Positions 7,612-13,849 of a stretch of 14,069 nucleotides of DNA are shown piece after piece. Below the pieces are notes generated by a model that was not told where the DNA came from, searched no databases, and was given only the letters and a program-made list of their open reading frames with translations. Location of the stretch: positions 1 through 14,069 of the forward strand of contig JAPKCL010000042.1 of the NCBI GenBank assembly GCA_028822955.1, written 5' to 3'. Every line of letters begins with the position of its first letter. Position 1 is the first letter of the stretch. The position numbers and the translations under genes were made by a program. This DNA is from Candidatus Poseidoniaceae archaeon (GTDB taxonomy: Archaea > Thermoplasmatota > Poseidoniia > Poseidoniales > Poseidoniaceae).

Positions 7612-7624
7612 CGCTTGGTTTAAG
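7612..7624 (+). promoter_or_regulatory. Candidate TATA element of the gcvPA-gcvPB operon
   Basis: CGCTTGGTTTAAG has its TTTAAG core about 30 bases upstream of ATG 7652, which would leave a leader of a few bases. It resembles the element before gcvT. Confidence 0.35.
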
Positions 7625-7651
7625 TTGCACCCCCGTGGCGTAAGTGATGAT

Positions 7652-9028
7652 ATGGTCGACCAATTACCGAACTTGGGCCGCGAGGCCGAAATGCTTTCCG
7701 CTATGGGAATGTCCTCAATGGAGGAACTCTTCGCAGATATTCCTGCTGAAGTTCGGATGACTGAGGCCCTACCGCTTCCACCTCCGCAATCAGAAGAAGA
7801 GATACTTGCAGATGCACGAAGATTACTTGGAACGAATGTAGCCTTGGGCGAACGCGTCTCCTTTTTGGGGGCAGGGTTGTACCGCAATTATGTTCCAGCA
7901 GCAGTATTCCAATTAGTTACTCGAGGCGAGTTTCTGACCGCTTATACTCCCTATCAACCTGAAGTGAGCCAAGGTATGCTACAAGCAATGTGGGAATTCC
8001 AAACATTGATTTCTGAACTTGTCGGTCTTCCAGTTGCAAACCTTTCACTGTATGATGGTTCGACTGCAGCAGCAGAGGCATTGACTTGCTGTGTTCGAGT
8101 TCACAACCGCAAAGCAACGCAAAAAGATACGGTTTATGTTTCCGAATTAACTCCACCAGACCGCCTTTCAGTGATGAACAATTATTGTCAAGGTGCTGAG
8201 ATTAACATCAAATTCCTTCGACATCATCCTGATGGGACCCTCGACCTTGATTCTGTTGCTGAGGCTGCAGGTTCATGTGGTGTCTATGTTGAACAACCAA
8301 ACCCTCTCGGAATTTTAGATGGCGGACTTTCACAAATAAAATCGATCATCGGTGAAACCACTGCTCTCATTGTAGCCGTTCAACCTGTTTCACTTGGTCT
8401 GGTTGAAGCCCCCGGACATTTTGGAGCCGATATTGTCGTTGGTGAAGGACAACCTCTTGGAAGTCCCATTACCGGTGGAGGTCCAATCTATGGAATCTTT
8501 GCTTGCTCGAAGGCATACCTTCGTTTGATGCCAGGGCGTATTACTGGTCGTAGTCTTGATGTCGATGGTAAGGTCGCTTATTGTCTCACATTATCAACCC
8601 GTGAGCAACATATTCGTCGTCATCGTGCAACATCAAATATCTGTACCAATGAAACGTTGATTGCATTGATGGGTGCCATGCACATGTCGTTACTTGGACC
8701 TGAAGGTCTACGTTCACTTGCCGTGCGTAACATGACTGCATGTCTCTTAGCGAAGCAAAAGTTGAGCCAAGTTGAACATATTAGTCTACCACATTCGACA
8801 AGTCACCATTTCAATGAATTTGTCATTGAATTGCCGGGCTCGAGTGAAGATTGTTTGGCCCATTTAGATGCGCTTGGTATTATCGGTGGTTTTGATTTGT
8901 CCGCATGGTATCCAGAGCGAAAGAATTGGCTGCTCGCCACATTCACAGACCAAACAAATGAGAAGCAAATCGAGATGTTGGTTTCTCATCTCGCCGCTTG
9001 GGCTTCTTCACAGGAGGTGAACGCATGA
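7652..9028 (+). CDS. gcvPA: Glycine dehydrogenase (decarboxylating) subunit 1
   Basis: The alpha half of the heterotetrameric P-protein, which with GcvPB decarboxylates glycine and loads the aminomethyl group on lipoyl-GcvH. 458 residues, typical for the split form. Seen: MLSAMGMSSMEELFADIPAE (14-33), the standard N-terminal helix region, FLGAGLYRNYVPAAV (71-85), FLTAYTPYQPEVSQGMLQAM (94-113), LYDGSTAAAEA (133-143), and in the second half GFGAD-like and GGGP segments (HFGADIVVGEGQPLG, ITGGGPIYGIFA) and CTNE. The PLP lysine is in the partner subunit. ATG 7652 is preferred over TTG 7625 because the family has only a few residues before the first conserved helix and because AAGTGATG lies just upstream. 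The stop overlaps the gcvPB start by four bases. Confidence 0.96.
   Translation: MVDQLPNLGREAEMLSAMGMSSMEELFADIPAEVRMTEALPLPPPQSEEEILADARRLLGTNVALGERVSFLGAGLYRNYVPAAVFQLVTRGEFLTAYTPYQPEVSQGMLQAMWEFQTLISELVGLPVANLSLYDGSTAAAEALTCCVRVHNRKATQKDTVYVSELTPPDRLSVMNNYCQGAEINIKFLRHHPDGTLDLDSVAEAAGSCGVYVEQPNPLGILDGGLSQIKSIIGETTALIVAVQPVSLGLVEAPGHFGADIVVGEGQPLGSPITGGGPIYGIFACSKAYLRLMPGRITGRSLDVDGKVAYCLTLSTREQHIRRHRATSNICTNETLIALMGAMHMSLLGPEGLRSLAVRNMTACLLAKQKLSQVEHISLPHSTSHHFNEFVIELPGSSEDCLAHLDALGIIGGFDLSAWYPERKNWLLATFTDQTNEKQIEMLVSHLAAWASSQEVNA
9012..9020 (+). promoter_or_regulatory. Strong Shine-Dalgarno of gcvPB
   Basis: AGGAGGTGA, the full complement of the 16S 3' end, sits four bases before ATG 9025 inside the end of gcvPA. 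It fixes the gcvPB start at 9025 rather than TTG 8998 and shows that this organism uses Shine-Dalgarno initiation for internal operon genes. Confidence 0.9.
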
Positions 9029-10524
9029 GTAACTTGTTTGAGTTCAATGGCGCAGAAGGACAAGGATATTCTCAACCTGCTCCAGTTCTTCCAGAATCTT
9101 CGATTGTACTACCTGACTGTTTGGCTCGTAAAGCCCTTCCACGTTGGCCACGTTTGTCTGAGCCCGAAATGGTTCGTCACTATACGTGGCTTTCAAAGAG
9201 GAACTTTGGTATCGATACTGGATTCTATCCACTTGGTTCGTGCACAATGAAACACAATCCCCGTGTCAATGAAGTGATTGCACAAATTCCAGGTATTGCA
9301 GATATACATCCGCACCAGCCAGAGCACCACATTCAAGGGCTCTTAGCGATTTTTTATGAGATGCAATACATGCTTGAAATTTGCTCGGGAATGGATCAAG
9401 TCACCTTACAGCCCGTTGCCGGTGCTCAAGGTGAGTTCACCGCTGTCCGATGTGTTCAGGAATATTTCCGACTTCGTGGCGAGACCCAACGTACCAAGGT
9501 AATCGTACCGGACTCTGCCCACGGGACCAACCCTGCAAGTGCTGCTATGTGCGGCTTTGAAATTGTCGAAATTCCAAGTAAAGCCGATGGTCGAATTAAC
9601 CTTGAAGCATTACGTGCAGTTGCTGATGAAACCACTGCTGTCATGATGATTACCAATCCGAACACCCTCGGTTTATTCGAGCCAGATATCCTTGAAGCAT
9701 CCGCAATCGTTCATGGTGTCGGCGGTCAAATGTATTACGACGGAGCAAATTTCAATGCGATTTTGGGCATCACTTCACCCGGACTTATGGGATTCGATGC
9801 AGTTCACTTTAATTTGCACAAAACGTTCAGTCAACCACACGGAGGTGGAGGCCCAGGTTCCGGTCCAATCGGAGTCAAATCTCATCTCGCAGAATTCTTA
9901 CCAGGTCCACTGGTTGCTCAACGTGCACCAGTTGGTGATGAATCCAGTACGGCTATTGACAACATGTGGTATAACTGGTATCAACCGAAGAATACCATCG
10001 GTAAGGTTCAGCAATGGCATGGTAATGCTGGTGCAATTATCCGATGTTGGGCGTATTATCGACGCTACGGCCGTGGCCTGAAGACCATGTCGGAGCATGC
10101 AGTGCTCAATGCAAATTATCTTCGTCACGCGATTCACAAGGCTACGAAAGCGGCTGGAGTTGATTCGATGGTTTGTGATGGCGCAGAAGCTGTTGTTGCT
10201 AAGCACGAATTCACCCTCTCCTTGGCACCTGCCTTGGAGATGCATGGAATCTCTGCCATGGATGTGGCAAAGGGACTGCTCGACAAAGGCTACATGGCAC
10301 CAACCGTTTACTTCCCATTGGTTGTTCCAGAATGCATGATGGTTGAACCGACTGAAACGGAAAGCAAAGAAACTCTTGATGAGTTTGCGACTCACTTCGC
10401 AGAAGTTCTGCAAGTTGATGCAGAAACGCTTCACGCAGCACCGATCACAACACCTGTTCGCCGTGTTGATGAAGTGTATGCTGCACGTAATCTCTGTCTT
10501 CGTCATCCTTACGATGATGAATAA
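9025..10524 (+). CDS. gcvPB: Glycine dehydrogenase (decarboxylating) subunit 2
   Basis: The beta, PLP-carrying half of the split glycine decarboxylase. 499 residues, normal for the subunit. Seen: GFYPLGSCTMKHNPRVNE (67-84), HPHQPEHHIQG (95-105), LQPVAGAQGEFTA (128-140), PDSAHGTNPASA (162-173), ITNPNTLGLFEP (209-220), YYDGANFNAI (237-246) and FNLHKTFSQPHGGGGPGSGP (262-281) with the Schiff-base Lys266. It ends with the usual PVRRVDEVYAAR block. ATGA overlap with gcvPA means translational coupling. GcvH and dihydrolipoamide dehydrogenase must be elsewhere in the genome. In this setting the system most likely feeds one-carbon units from glycine to biosynthesis. Confidence 0.97.
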   Translation: MSNLFEFNGAEGQGYSQPAPVLPESSIVLPDCLARKALPRWPRLSEPEMVRHYTWLSKRNFGIDTGFYPLGSCTMKHNPRVNEVIAQIPGIADIHPHQPEHHIQGLLAIFYEMQYMLEICSGMDQVTLQPVAGAQGEFTAVRCVQEYFRLRGETQRTKVIVPDSAHGTNPASAAMCGFEIVEIPSKADGRINLEALRAVADETTAVMMITNPNTLGLFEPDILEASAIVHGVGGQMYYDGANFNAILGITSPGLMGFDAVHFNLHKTFSQPHGGGGPGSGPIGVKSHLAEFLPGPLVAQRAPVGDESSTAIDNMWYNWYQPKNTIGKVQQWHGNAGAIIRCWAYYRRYGRGLKTMSEHAVLNANYLRHAIHKATKAAGVDSMVCDGAEAVVAKHEFTLSLAPALEMHGISAMDVAKGLLDKGYMAPTVYFPLVVPECMMVEPTETESKETLDEFATHFAEVLQVDAETLHAAPITTPVRRVDEVYAARNLCLRHPYDDE

Positions 10525-10532
10525 GAAATGCG

Positions 10533-10538
10533 TATATA
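10533..10538 (+). promoter_or_regulatory. TATA box of the four-helix membrane protein gene
   Basis: TATATA is centred 24.5 bases upstream of ATG 10560, just after the gcvPB stop. The spacing implies a leaderless transcript starting at that ATG and decides the start over GTG 10554 and ATG 10575. Confidence 0.6.
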
Positions 10539-10559
10539 GCGCCAATCTGTGGCGTGGAC

Positions 10560-11228
10560 ATGGATGTCCGGAAGATGCGTCAATTTGGTTGGCGCACCGT
10601 CCAGATTGAAAATCGTGCTTCGAAGGCACTTTTCCCAATGGCTTGGGGTTTTCTACCACTCGCTTTTTCTTGGATTATGTGGTTCACCGGAGTTTCGAGC
10701 GAGTTCATTCCTTGGTTCGGAGCAACCAGTATGCTCCTGATGCTCATTGGAGGACTTGCAGGAGTTTCCAGCCGCGTTGGAACACTGAATGCTTCGAAAG
10801 TTGGAGTCGCTCTGGTATCGATTTGTTTCGGTGTCATGGTATGGGCATTAGTGGCACAGGGTACTGTTTCTGTTCTCTTTGGCCTCTTGTATTCTTCTGT
10901 TTCGATTTATCTTCTGGTCAAAGCATTGGACTTCATTTTCAAAGACGCTGGTTATGTGTTTGAGATGGATTGGGATGTGAAGGAAAAGTTACCCGTAGAT
11001 GCGTTGAACGACTGGGATATCAAAACCACTCGTTTCTCACAAACCTGTATGGCTACCAAACGGTTCAATGGGAATCAGTTTGTCCAACTTTACGGTGCAG
11101 TCGATGGCAATTCGGTGTTTTTGCGGTTTGATTTATTCGGTTGTCAATCACGTGAGGAATTCAAAAACCTCAACTTTGGAATCGAATGGCCAGAATTTAA
11201 GCTCAGAGATACAACTCAAGAAGAATGA
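10560..11228 (+). CDS. Four-helix membrane protein of unknown function
   Basis: I do not recognise the family. 222 residues: a short charged N-terminus (about 1-22), four hydrophobic segments near 24-45, 50-71, 79-100 and 101-122, then a soluble C-terminal domain of about 95 residues, probably cytoplasmic. That domain contains DWDIKTTRF, FNGNQFVQLYGAVDGNSVFLRF and FGIEWPEF, and looks mainly beta. Codon usage matches the neighbours, and the upstream TATA box supports a real gene with its own promoter. It lies between the glycine cleavage operon and purE, 67 bases before the purE start chosen here, so it may be cotranscribed with the purine genes. Nothing in the sequence points to a specific role. 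Confidence 0.75.
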   Translation: MDVRKMRQFGWRTVQIENRASKALFPMAWGFLPLAFSWIMWFTGVSSEFIPWFGATSMLLMLIGGLAGVSSRVGTLNASKVGVALVSICFGVMVWALVAQGTVSVLFGLLYSSVSIYLLVKALDFIFKDAGYVFEMDWDVKEKLPVDALNDWDIKTTRFSQTCMATKRFNGNQFVQLYGAVDGNSVFLRFDLFGCQSREEFKNLNFGIEWPEFKLRDTTQEE

Positions 11229-11295
11229 ATTCCGACACGAATTCCCTCTCTTGTGAAGAGACATCTTGATGAACCACCCGCGCCGGCATAGTCAC

Positions 11296-11775
11296 ATGGA
11301 TGTAACCATACTACTGGGTTCCTCGTCAGACATGCCTGTCGCTGAAAAGTGCACTAAAATCCTCGACCACTTCAATGTCAGTTACCAATTACGAGTAGCA
11401 AGCGCTCATCGTTCTCCGAAATTCGTAGAAGATATCGTGCAAAAAGCCGAAGCCGATGGTTGCCAAATCTTTGTCGCTATGGCCGGTTTAGCGGCTGCCC
11501 TACCAGGTGCAGTTGCTGCACTGACAACCAAGCCTGTTATCGGCGTTCCTTGTGGCGGTAAAGTCCCATTCGATTCTCTGCTTTCGATTGTTCAACTTCC
11601 TCCAGGTGTACCTGCTGCTACTGTCGGAGTCGACCGTGGCGATAATGCAGGCTACCTCGCCACACAAATCCTCGCACTCAAAAACCCTCTTTATGAGGCA
11701 GCATTGCACCAAAACAAACTCGATCAAATTGAGCGAGTAAAGGCCCAAGACCGCGAAGTCAATGGTGGTCAGTGA
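11296..11775 (+). CDS. purE: 5-(carboxyamino)imidazole ribonucleotide mutase / AIR carboxylase, archaeal PurE
   Basis: Purine synthesis: makes CAIR from N5-CAIR, or from AIR plus CO2 in class II enzymes. 159 residues with VTILLGSSSDMP (3-14), VASAHRSP (34-41) carrying the conserved Ser-Ala-His-Arg, GLAAALPGAVAALTTKPVIGVP (64-85), SIVQLPPGVP (97-106) and GVDRGDNAGYLATQIL (111-126). The layout matches archaeal PurE such as that of Methanocaldococcus as I recall it, but the His usual in the AAHLPG block is Ala68 here. ATG 11296 places the first beta strand right after the start. ATG 11269 would add nine residues encoded by CCG, CGC and CGG codons, rare here, but remains possible. The 3' end is one base from the guaAb start, so the two genes form a purine operon. 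Confidence 0.92.
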   Translation: MDVTILLGSSSDMPVAEKCTKILDHFNVSYQLRVASAHRSPKFVEDIVQKAEADGCQIFVAMAGLAAALPGAVAALTTKPVIGVPCGGKVPFDSLLSIVQLPPGVPAATVGVDRGDNAGYLATQILALKNPLYEAALHQNKLDQIERVKAQDREVNGGQ

Positions 11776-11776
11776 T

Positions 11777-12727
11777 ATGTTTGATTCCAATGAATTCATT
11801 CAGGAATCAATCGAGAATCTGAAATCAACAATTGATGACATTGCTATTATCGCTTGTTCCGGTGGCGTTGATTCGACTGTGGCAGCCGTGATTGCCAACC
11901 AAGCAGTTGGTGACAAGTTGCATTGCGTCTATGTCGATACGGGCTTCATGCGCAAGGGTGAAACCGAAGAAATCGAAGCCCTCTTGGCTGCTCAAGGTAT
12001 CAAGAACTTAGTGACAGTCAAAGCGGCAGACCGTTATTTTGAAGCACTGAAAGGCGTTACTGAACCAGAACAAAAGCGTAAGATTATCGGGGAATTATTC
12101 ATTCGTATTTTTGAAGATGAACAAAAAAAGTGCGGTGCTAAATATTTGGTTCAAGGAACCATTGCACCAGATTGGATTGAATCTGGTGGCGGTGTTCGTG
12201 ATACGATCAAGTCTCATCACAATGTCGGTGGACTCCCAGAAGACATGACCTTGGTTGTTGTGGAGCCTCTCCGTGACCTCTACAAAGATGAAGTTCGAGA
12301 ACTTGCCCGAACTCTCAAAATCAATGTTGCTGAGCGTCAACCCTTCCCTGGACCTGGACTTGCAGTCCGTACCCTTGGTGACTTGACTCCCGAGCGAGTT
12401 GCTGTTGTCCGAGAAGCCTGTGCAATTGTCGAAGAAGAATTTGAATTAGCTGCTGCAGAAGGTAAGATGGAAATCCCATGGCAATACTTTGCTGCTTTAC
12501 TTCCAGTTCGCAGTGTCGGTGTTCATGGAGACGTACGTGCTTACGGCGAGACAATTGTTGTTCGTGCAGTTCAGTCCATTGATGGAATGTCGGCTCGTTA
12601 TTCCGAAATTCCTCACGCAATTCTTCAGAAGATCAGTACTCGCATTACCAATACCGTCAAAGGAGCAGCAAACCGTGTTGTCTATGATATCACACACAAA
12701 CCTCCTGGCACCATTGAATGGGAATGA
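11777..12727 (+). CDS. guaAb: GMP synthase (glutamine-hydrolysing) subunit B, ATP-pyrophosphatase and dimerisation domains
   Basis: Converts XMP to GMP with ATP and ammonia supplied by a separate glutaminase subunit, as usual in archaea. 316 residues. Seen: the PP-loop SGGVDST at 28-34, VDTGFMRKGE (53-62), YLVQGTIAPDWIES (123-136), IKSHHNVGGLP (144-154), EPLRDLYKDEVR (163-174), RQPFPGPGLAVR (187-198), and the C-terminal dimerisation end ISTRITNTVKG followed by NRVVYDITHKPPGTIEWE. No glutamine amidotransferase domain is present, so subunit A must be encoded elsewhere. ATG 11777 matches the family start (MFDSNEFI) and is preferred over ATG 11762. It sits one base after the purE stop, with GGTGG a few bases upstream inside purE. 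Confidence 0.96.
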   Translation: MFDSNEFIQESIENLKSTIDDIAIIACSGGVDSTVAAVIANQAVGDKLHCVYVDTGFMRKGETEEIEALLAAQGIKNLVTVKAADRYFEALKGVTEPEQKRKIIGELFIRIFEDEQKKCGAKYLVQGTIAPDWIESGGGVRDTIKSHHNVGGLPEDMTLVVVEPLRDLYKDEVRELARTLKINVAERQPFPGPGLAVRTLGDLTPERVAVVREACAIVEEEFELAAAEGKMEIPWQYFAALLPVRSVGVHGDVRAYGETIVVRAVQSIDGMSARYSEIPHAILQKISTRITNTVKGAANRVVYDITHKPPGTIEWE

Positions 12728-12730
12728 TTG

Positions 12731-12748
12731 AACACTACATATAGTGTT
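12731..12748. promoter_or_regulatory. Inverted repeat enclosing a TATA box, candidate operator-promoter
   Basis: AACACTA and TAGTGTT are perfect 7-base arms around a 4-base CATA. The ATATA core (12739-12743) is centred 25 bases upstream of ATG 12766, the spacing seen at other promoters here. A repressor bound to the arms would cover the TATA box. Alternatively it is a weak hairpin ending guaAb, whose stop is three bases upstream. Confidence 0.5.
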
Positions 12749-12765
12749 GAATTCTCTGGTTCTGT

Positions 12766-13302
12766 ATGAGAAATTATATCCCTTTACCACATAGAAGAGA
12801 GAGCAATGCAGGCATCATTAACATGCAGTCTTTGCAAACAAAGAATGGTCCTTTCTGTCAAGGCGGTCATCAACCACCTCACCATTCAATCGAACACGGT
12901 AATGTTGTATGCCATCATTGCCAAGAGCAACAAGATGGCTGGCGAATCGACCCAGCATATCTCGATAACGGAGAATTTGCACAAGAGTTCTTCGACGGTG
13001 CTGGCATCTCTGGTGGTGCAATAAATTGCTACCCAGGGCGACCCGGTGGTACATGTCATGAGGTGTGCGCAATCCACGTTGATTTAATTTCTCAATCGCT
13101 TGGCCAAATTGTGCGCCGACATTTGCGAAGTTGTGGTAGAATTACTCGTCACTTCATTCTCGTAGGTTTTACCATTGATTCTTTGCAAGATGCAGTCAGA
13201 AGCAATCTTTTCCAAAGTATTCGTGAAATGTATGAACTCACACACCCCGGGGATTTCACCTTTGAATTCCGTACCGGTGATGGTACACAAGTCCTCTTGT
13301 AG
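12766..13302 (+). CDS. Cys/His-rich protein of unknown function
   Basis: No family recognised. 178 residues. The N-terminal third holds a possible metal site: C31, H35, H39, H40, H44, then C49-H-H-C52. A second Cys cluster follows at C88, C97 and C101 with H98 and H104. The C-terminal third (105-178) looks like an ordinary alpha/beta domain (IRYGR-free helix SLGQIVRRHL, strand HFILVGF, DSLQDAVRSNLFQSIREMYEL, ending FTFEFRTGDGTQVLL). No signal peptide or membrane segment. ATG 12766 is supported by a TATA box 25 bases upstream; Met20 (12823) is the alternative. Codon choice in this frame (GAT, GAA, GGT, CAA) is like that of the neighbours, while the overlapping frames on both strands look random. 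It is convergent with the small zinc-ribbon protein. Reality of the gene is likely but not certain. Confidence 0.6.
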   Translation: MRNYIPLPHRRESNAGIINMQSLQTKNGPFCQGGHQPPHHSIEHGNVVCHHCQEQQDGWRIDPAYLDNGEFAQEFFDGAGISGGAINCYPGRPGGTCHEVCAIHVDLISQSLGQIVRRHLRSCGRITRHFILVGFTIDSLQDAVRSNLFQSIREMYELTHPGDFTFEFRTGDGTQVLL

Positions 13303-13376
13303 TGAATCCTTTTGGAAATCATTTACAGCGACTTTATTCGATCTTTTAGGAATCAATCCCTTTTGGTGATTGATAA

Positions 13377-13574
13377 TTAGAGATCACGCCAGCAGTCACA
13401 CTTTGACTTGAATGTTGCCCCACATCTTTTGCAAGTTTGCTCATTCACCTCGACTACACGAATTCGTTTAGTATAACTGAACCCAAAACCCAAGTTCAGA
13501 TAAAACCAAAAATAACCAAAATACAAAGGCAACAAACAAAAAACAACAAAAAAACAAGATGACATGGATGCCAT
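13377..13574 (-). CDS. Small membrane protein with a C-terminal zinc-ribbon-like motif
   Basis: 65 residues. Residues 5-33 are strongly hydrophobic and aromatic, enough for one membrane helix. A basic linker (KRIRVVEVNEQ) follows, and the tail CKRCGATFKSKCDC has four Cys as CxxC...CxC, a likely zinc site. Family unknown. The ATG at 13574 has an ATATAT element centred 24.5 bases upstream, matching the leaderless promoters elsewhere in the window, which makes a chance ORF less likely. The hydrophobic part is encoded by a T-rich (A-rich on the plus strand) stretch, which by itself tends to give Phe/Leu-rich ORFs; this is the main reason for caution. It converges on the Cys/His-rich gene with 74 bases between the stops. 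Confidence 0.55.
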   Translation of the reverse strand: MASMSSCFFVVFCLLPLYFGYFWFYLNLGFGFSYTKRIRVVEVNEQTCKRCGATFKSKCDCWRDL

Positions 13575-13595
13575 GGCTTAAGGTATTCATGCCAA

Positions 13596-13601
13596 ATATA
13601 T
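13596..13601 (-). promoter_or_regulatory. TATA box of the small zinc-ribbon protein gene
   Basis: ATATAT is centred 24.5 bases upstream of ATG 13574 on the minus strand, implying a leaderless mRNA. Confidence 0.45.
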
Positions 13602-13730
13602 GAAAATGACCTACTATTTCTTACTCAAAACATGGCAAAATGTTTGGTTTTAACCCGTAAAATAAATGCTCAATAAACTGCAAAAACACTCAGACTTCAC
13701 TGGCTTTCAGTATAACGATTTGAGTAAGAC

Positions 13731-13802
13731 GCCGATTGAGGGGTTCGAACCCTCGACCTTGGGATTAACAGTCCCACGCTCCACCAGCTAAGCTAAATCG
13801 GC
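13731..13802 (-). tRNA. tRNA-Asn (anticodon GTT)
   Basis: 72 bases with a full cloverleaf. The acceptor stem GCCGATT/AATCGGC pairs perfectly, the D stem is GCTT with GAGC, the anticodon stem TGGGA/TCCCA encloses loop CTGTTAA with anticodon GTT (Asn, AAC/AAT codons), and the T stem GAGGG/CCCTC holds the loop TTCGAAC. No intron, and no CCA is encoded after the acceptor stem, as is common in archaea. An AT-rich ATAAAG element lies about 25 bases upstream (13824-13829, minus strand), a likely TATA box. A T5 run near 13682-13686 on the minus strand downstream could terminate it. Confidence 0.97.
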
Positions 13803-13823
13803 AAGTTCGCCGAATAGCCACCC

Positions 13824-13829
13824 CTTTAT
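13824..13829 (-). promoter_or_regulatory. Candidate TATA element of the tRNA-Asn gene
   Basis: ATAAAG on the minus strand is centred about 24.5 bases before the first base of the tRNA, the normal archaeal distance to a transcription start. Confidence 0.4.
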
Positions 13830-13831
13830 GA

Positions 13832-13848
13832 CGGCTTCTATCAAGCCG
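13832..13848 (-). terminator. Hairpin just after the truncated right-edge gene
   Basis: A perfect 6-base inverted repeat, CGGCTT and AAGCCG with a 5-base loop, begins two bases after the stop of the leftward edge gene and lies between it and the tRNA promoter. It has no following T-run, so a role in termination is only a guess. Confidence 0.25.
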
Positions 13849-13849
13849 A

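Noticed and set aside
9898..10659. 253-codon open frame on the minus strand, antisense to gcvPB
   Set aside because: It overlaps the well-supported gcvPB end, its translation is rich in Cys, His and Asn without any motif, and it reflects the codon bias of the opposite strand.
12818..13356. Minus-strand frames opposite the Cys/His-rich gene (12818-13072 and 13084-13356)
   Set aside because: Each is short and interrupted; the plus-strand frame is longer, has neighbour-like codons and a TATA box at the right distance.
13352..13374. Inverted repeat ATCAAT/ATTGAT between the convergent stops
   Set aside because: Only six AT-rich base pairs with an 11-base loop; it may be chance, and there is no T-run at a suitable place.
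13470..13560. A-rich stretch with repeated AAACAAAC-like units, considered as a repeat or origin element
   Set aside because: The units are irregular, there is no defined repeat length, and the stretch is explained by the Phe/Leu-rich helix encoded on the minus strand.
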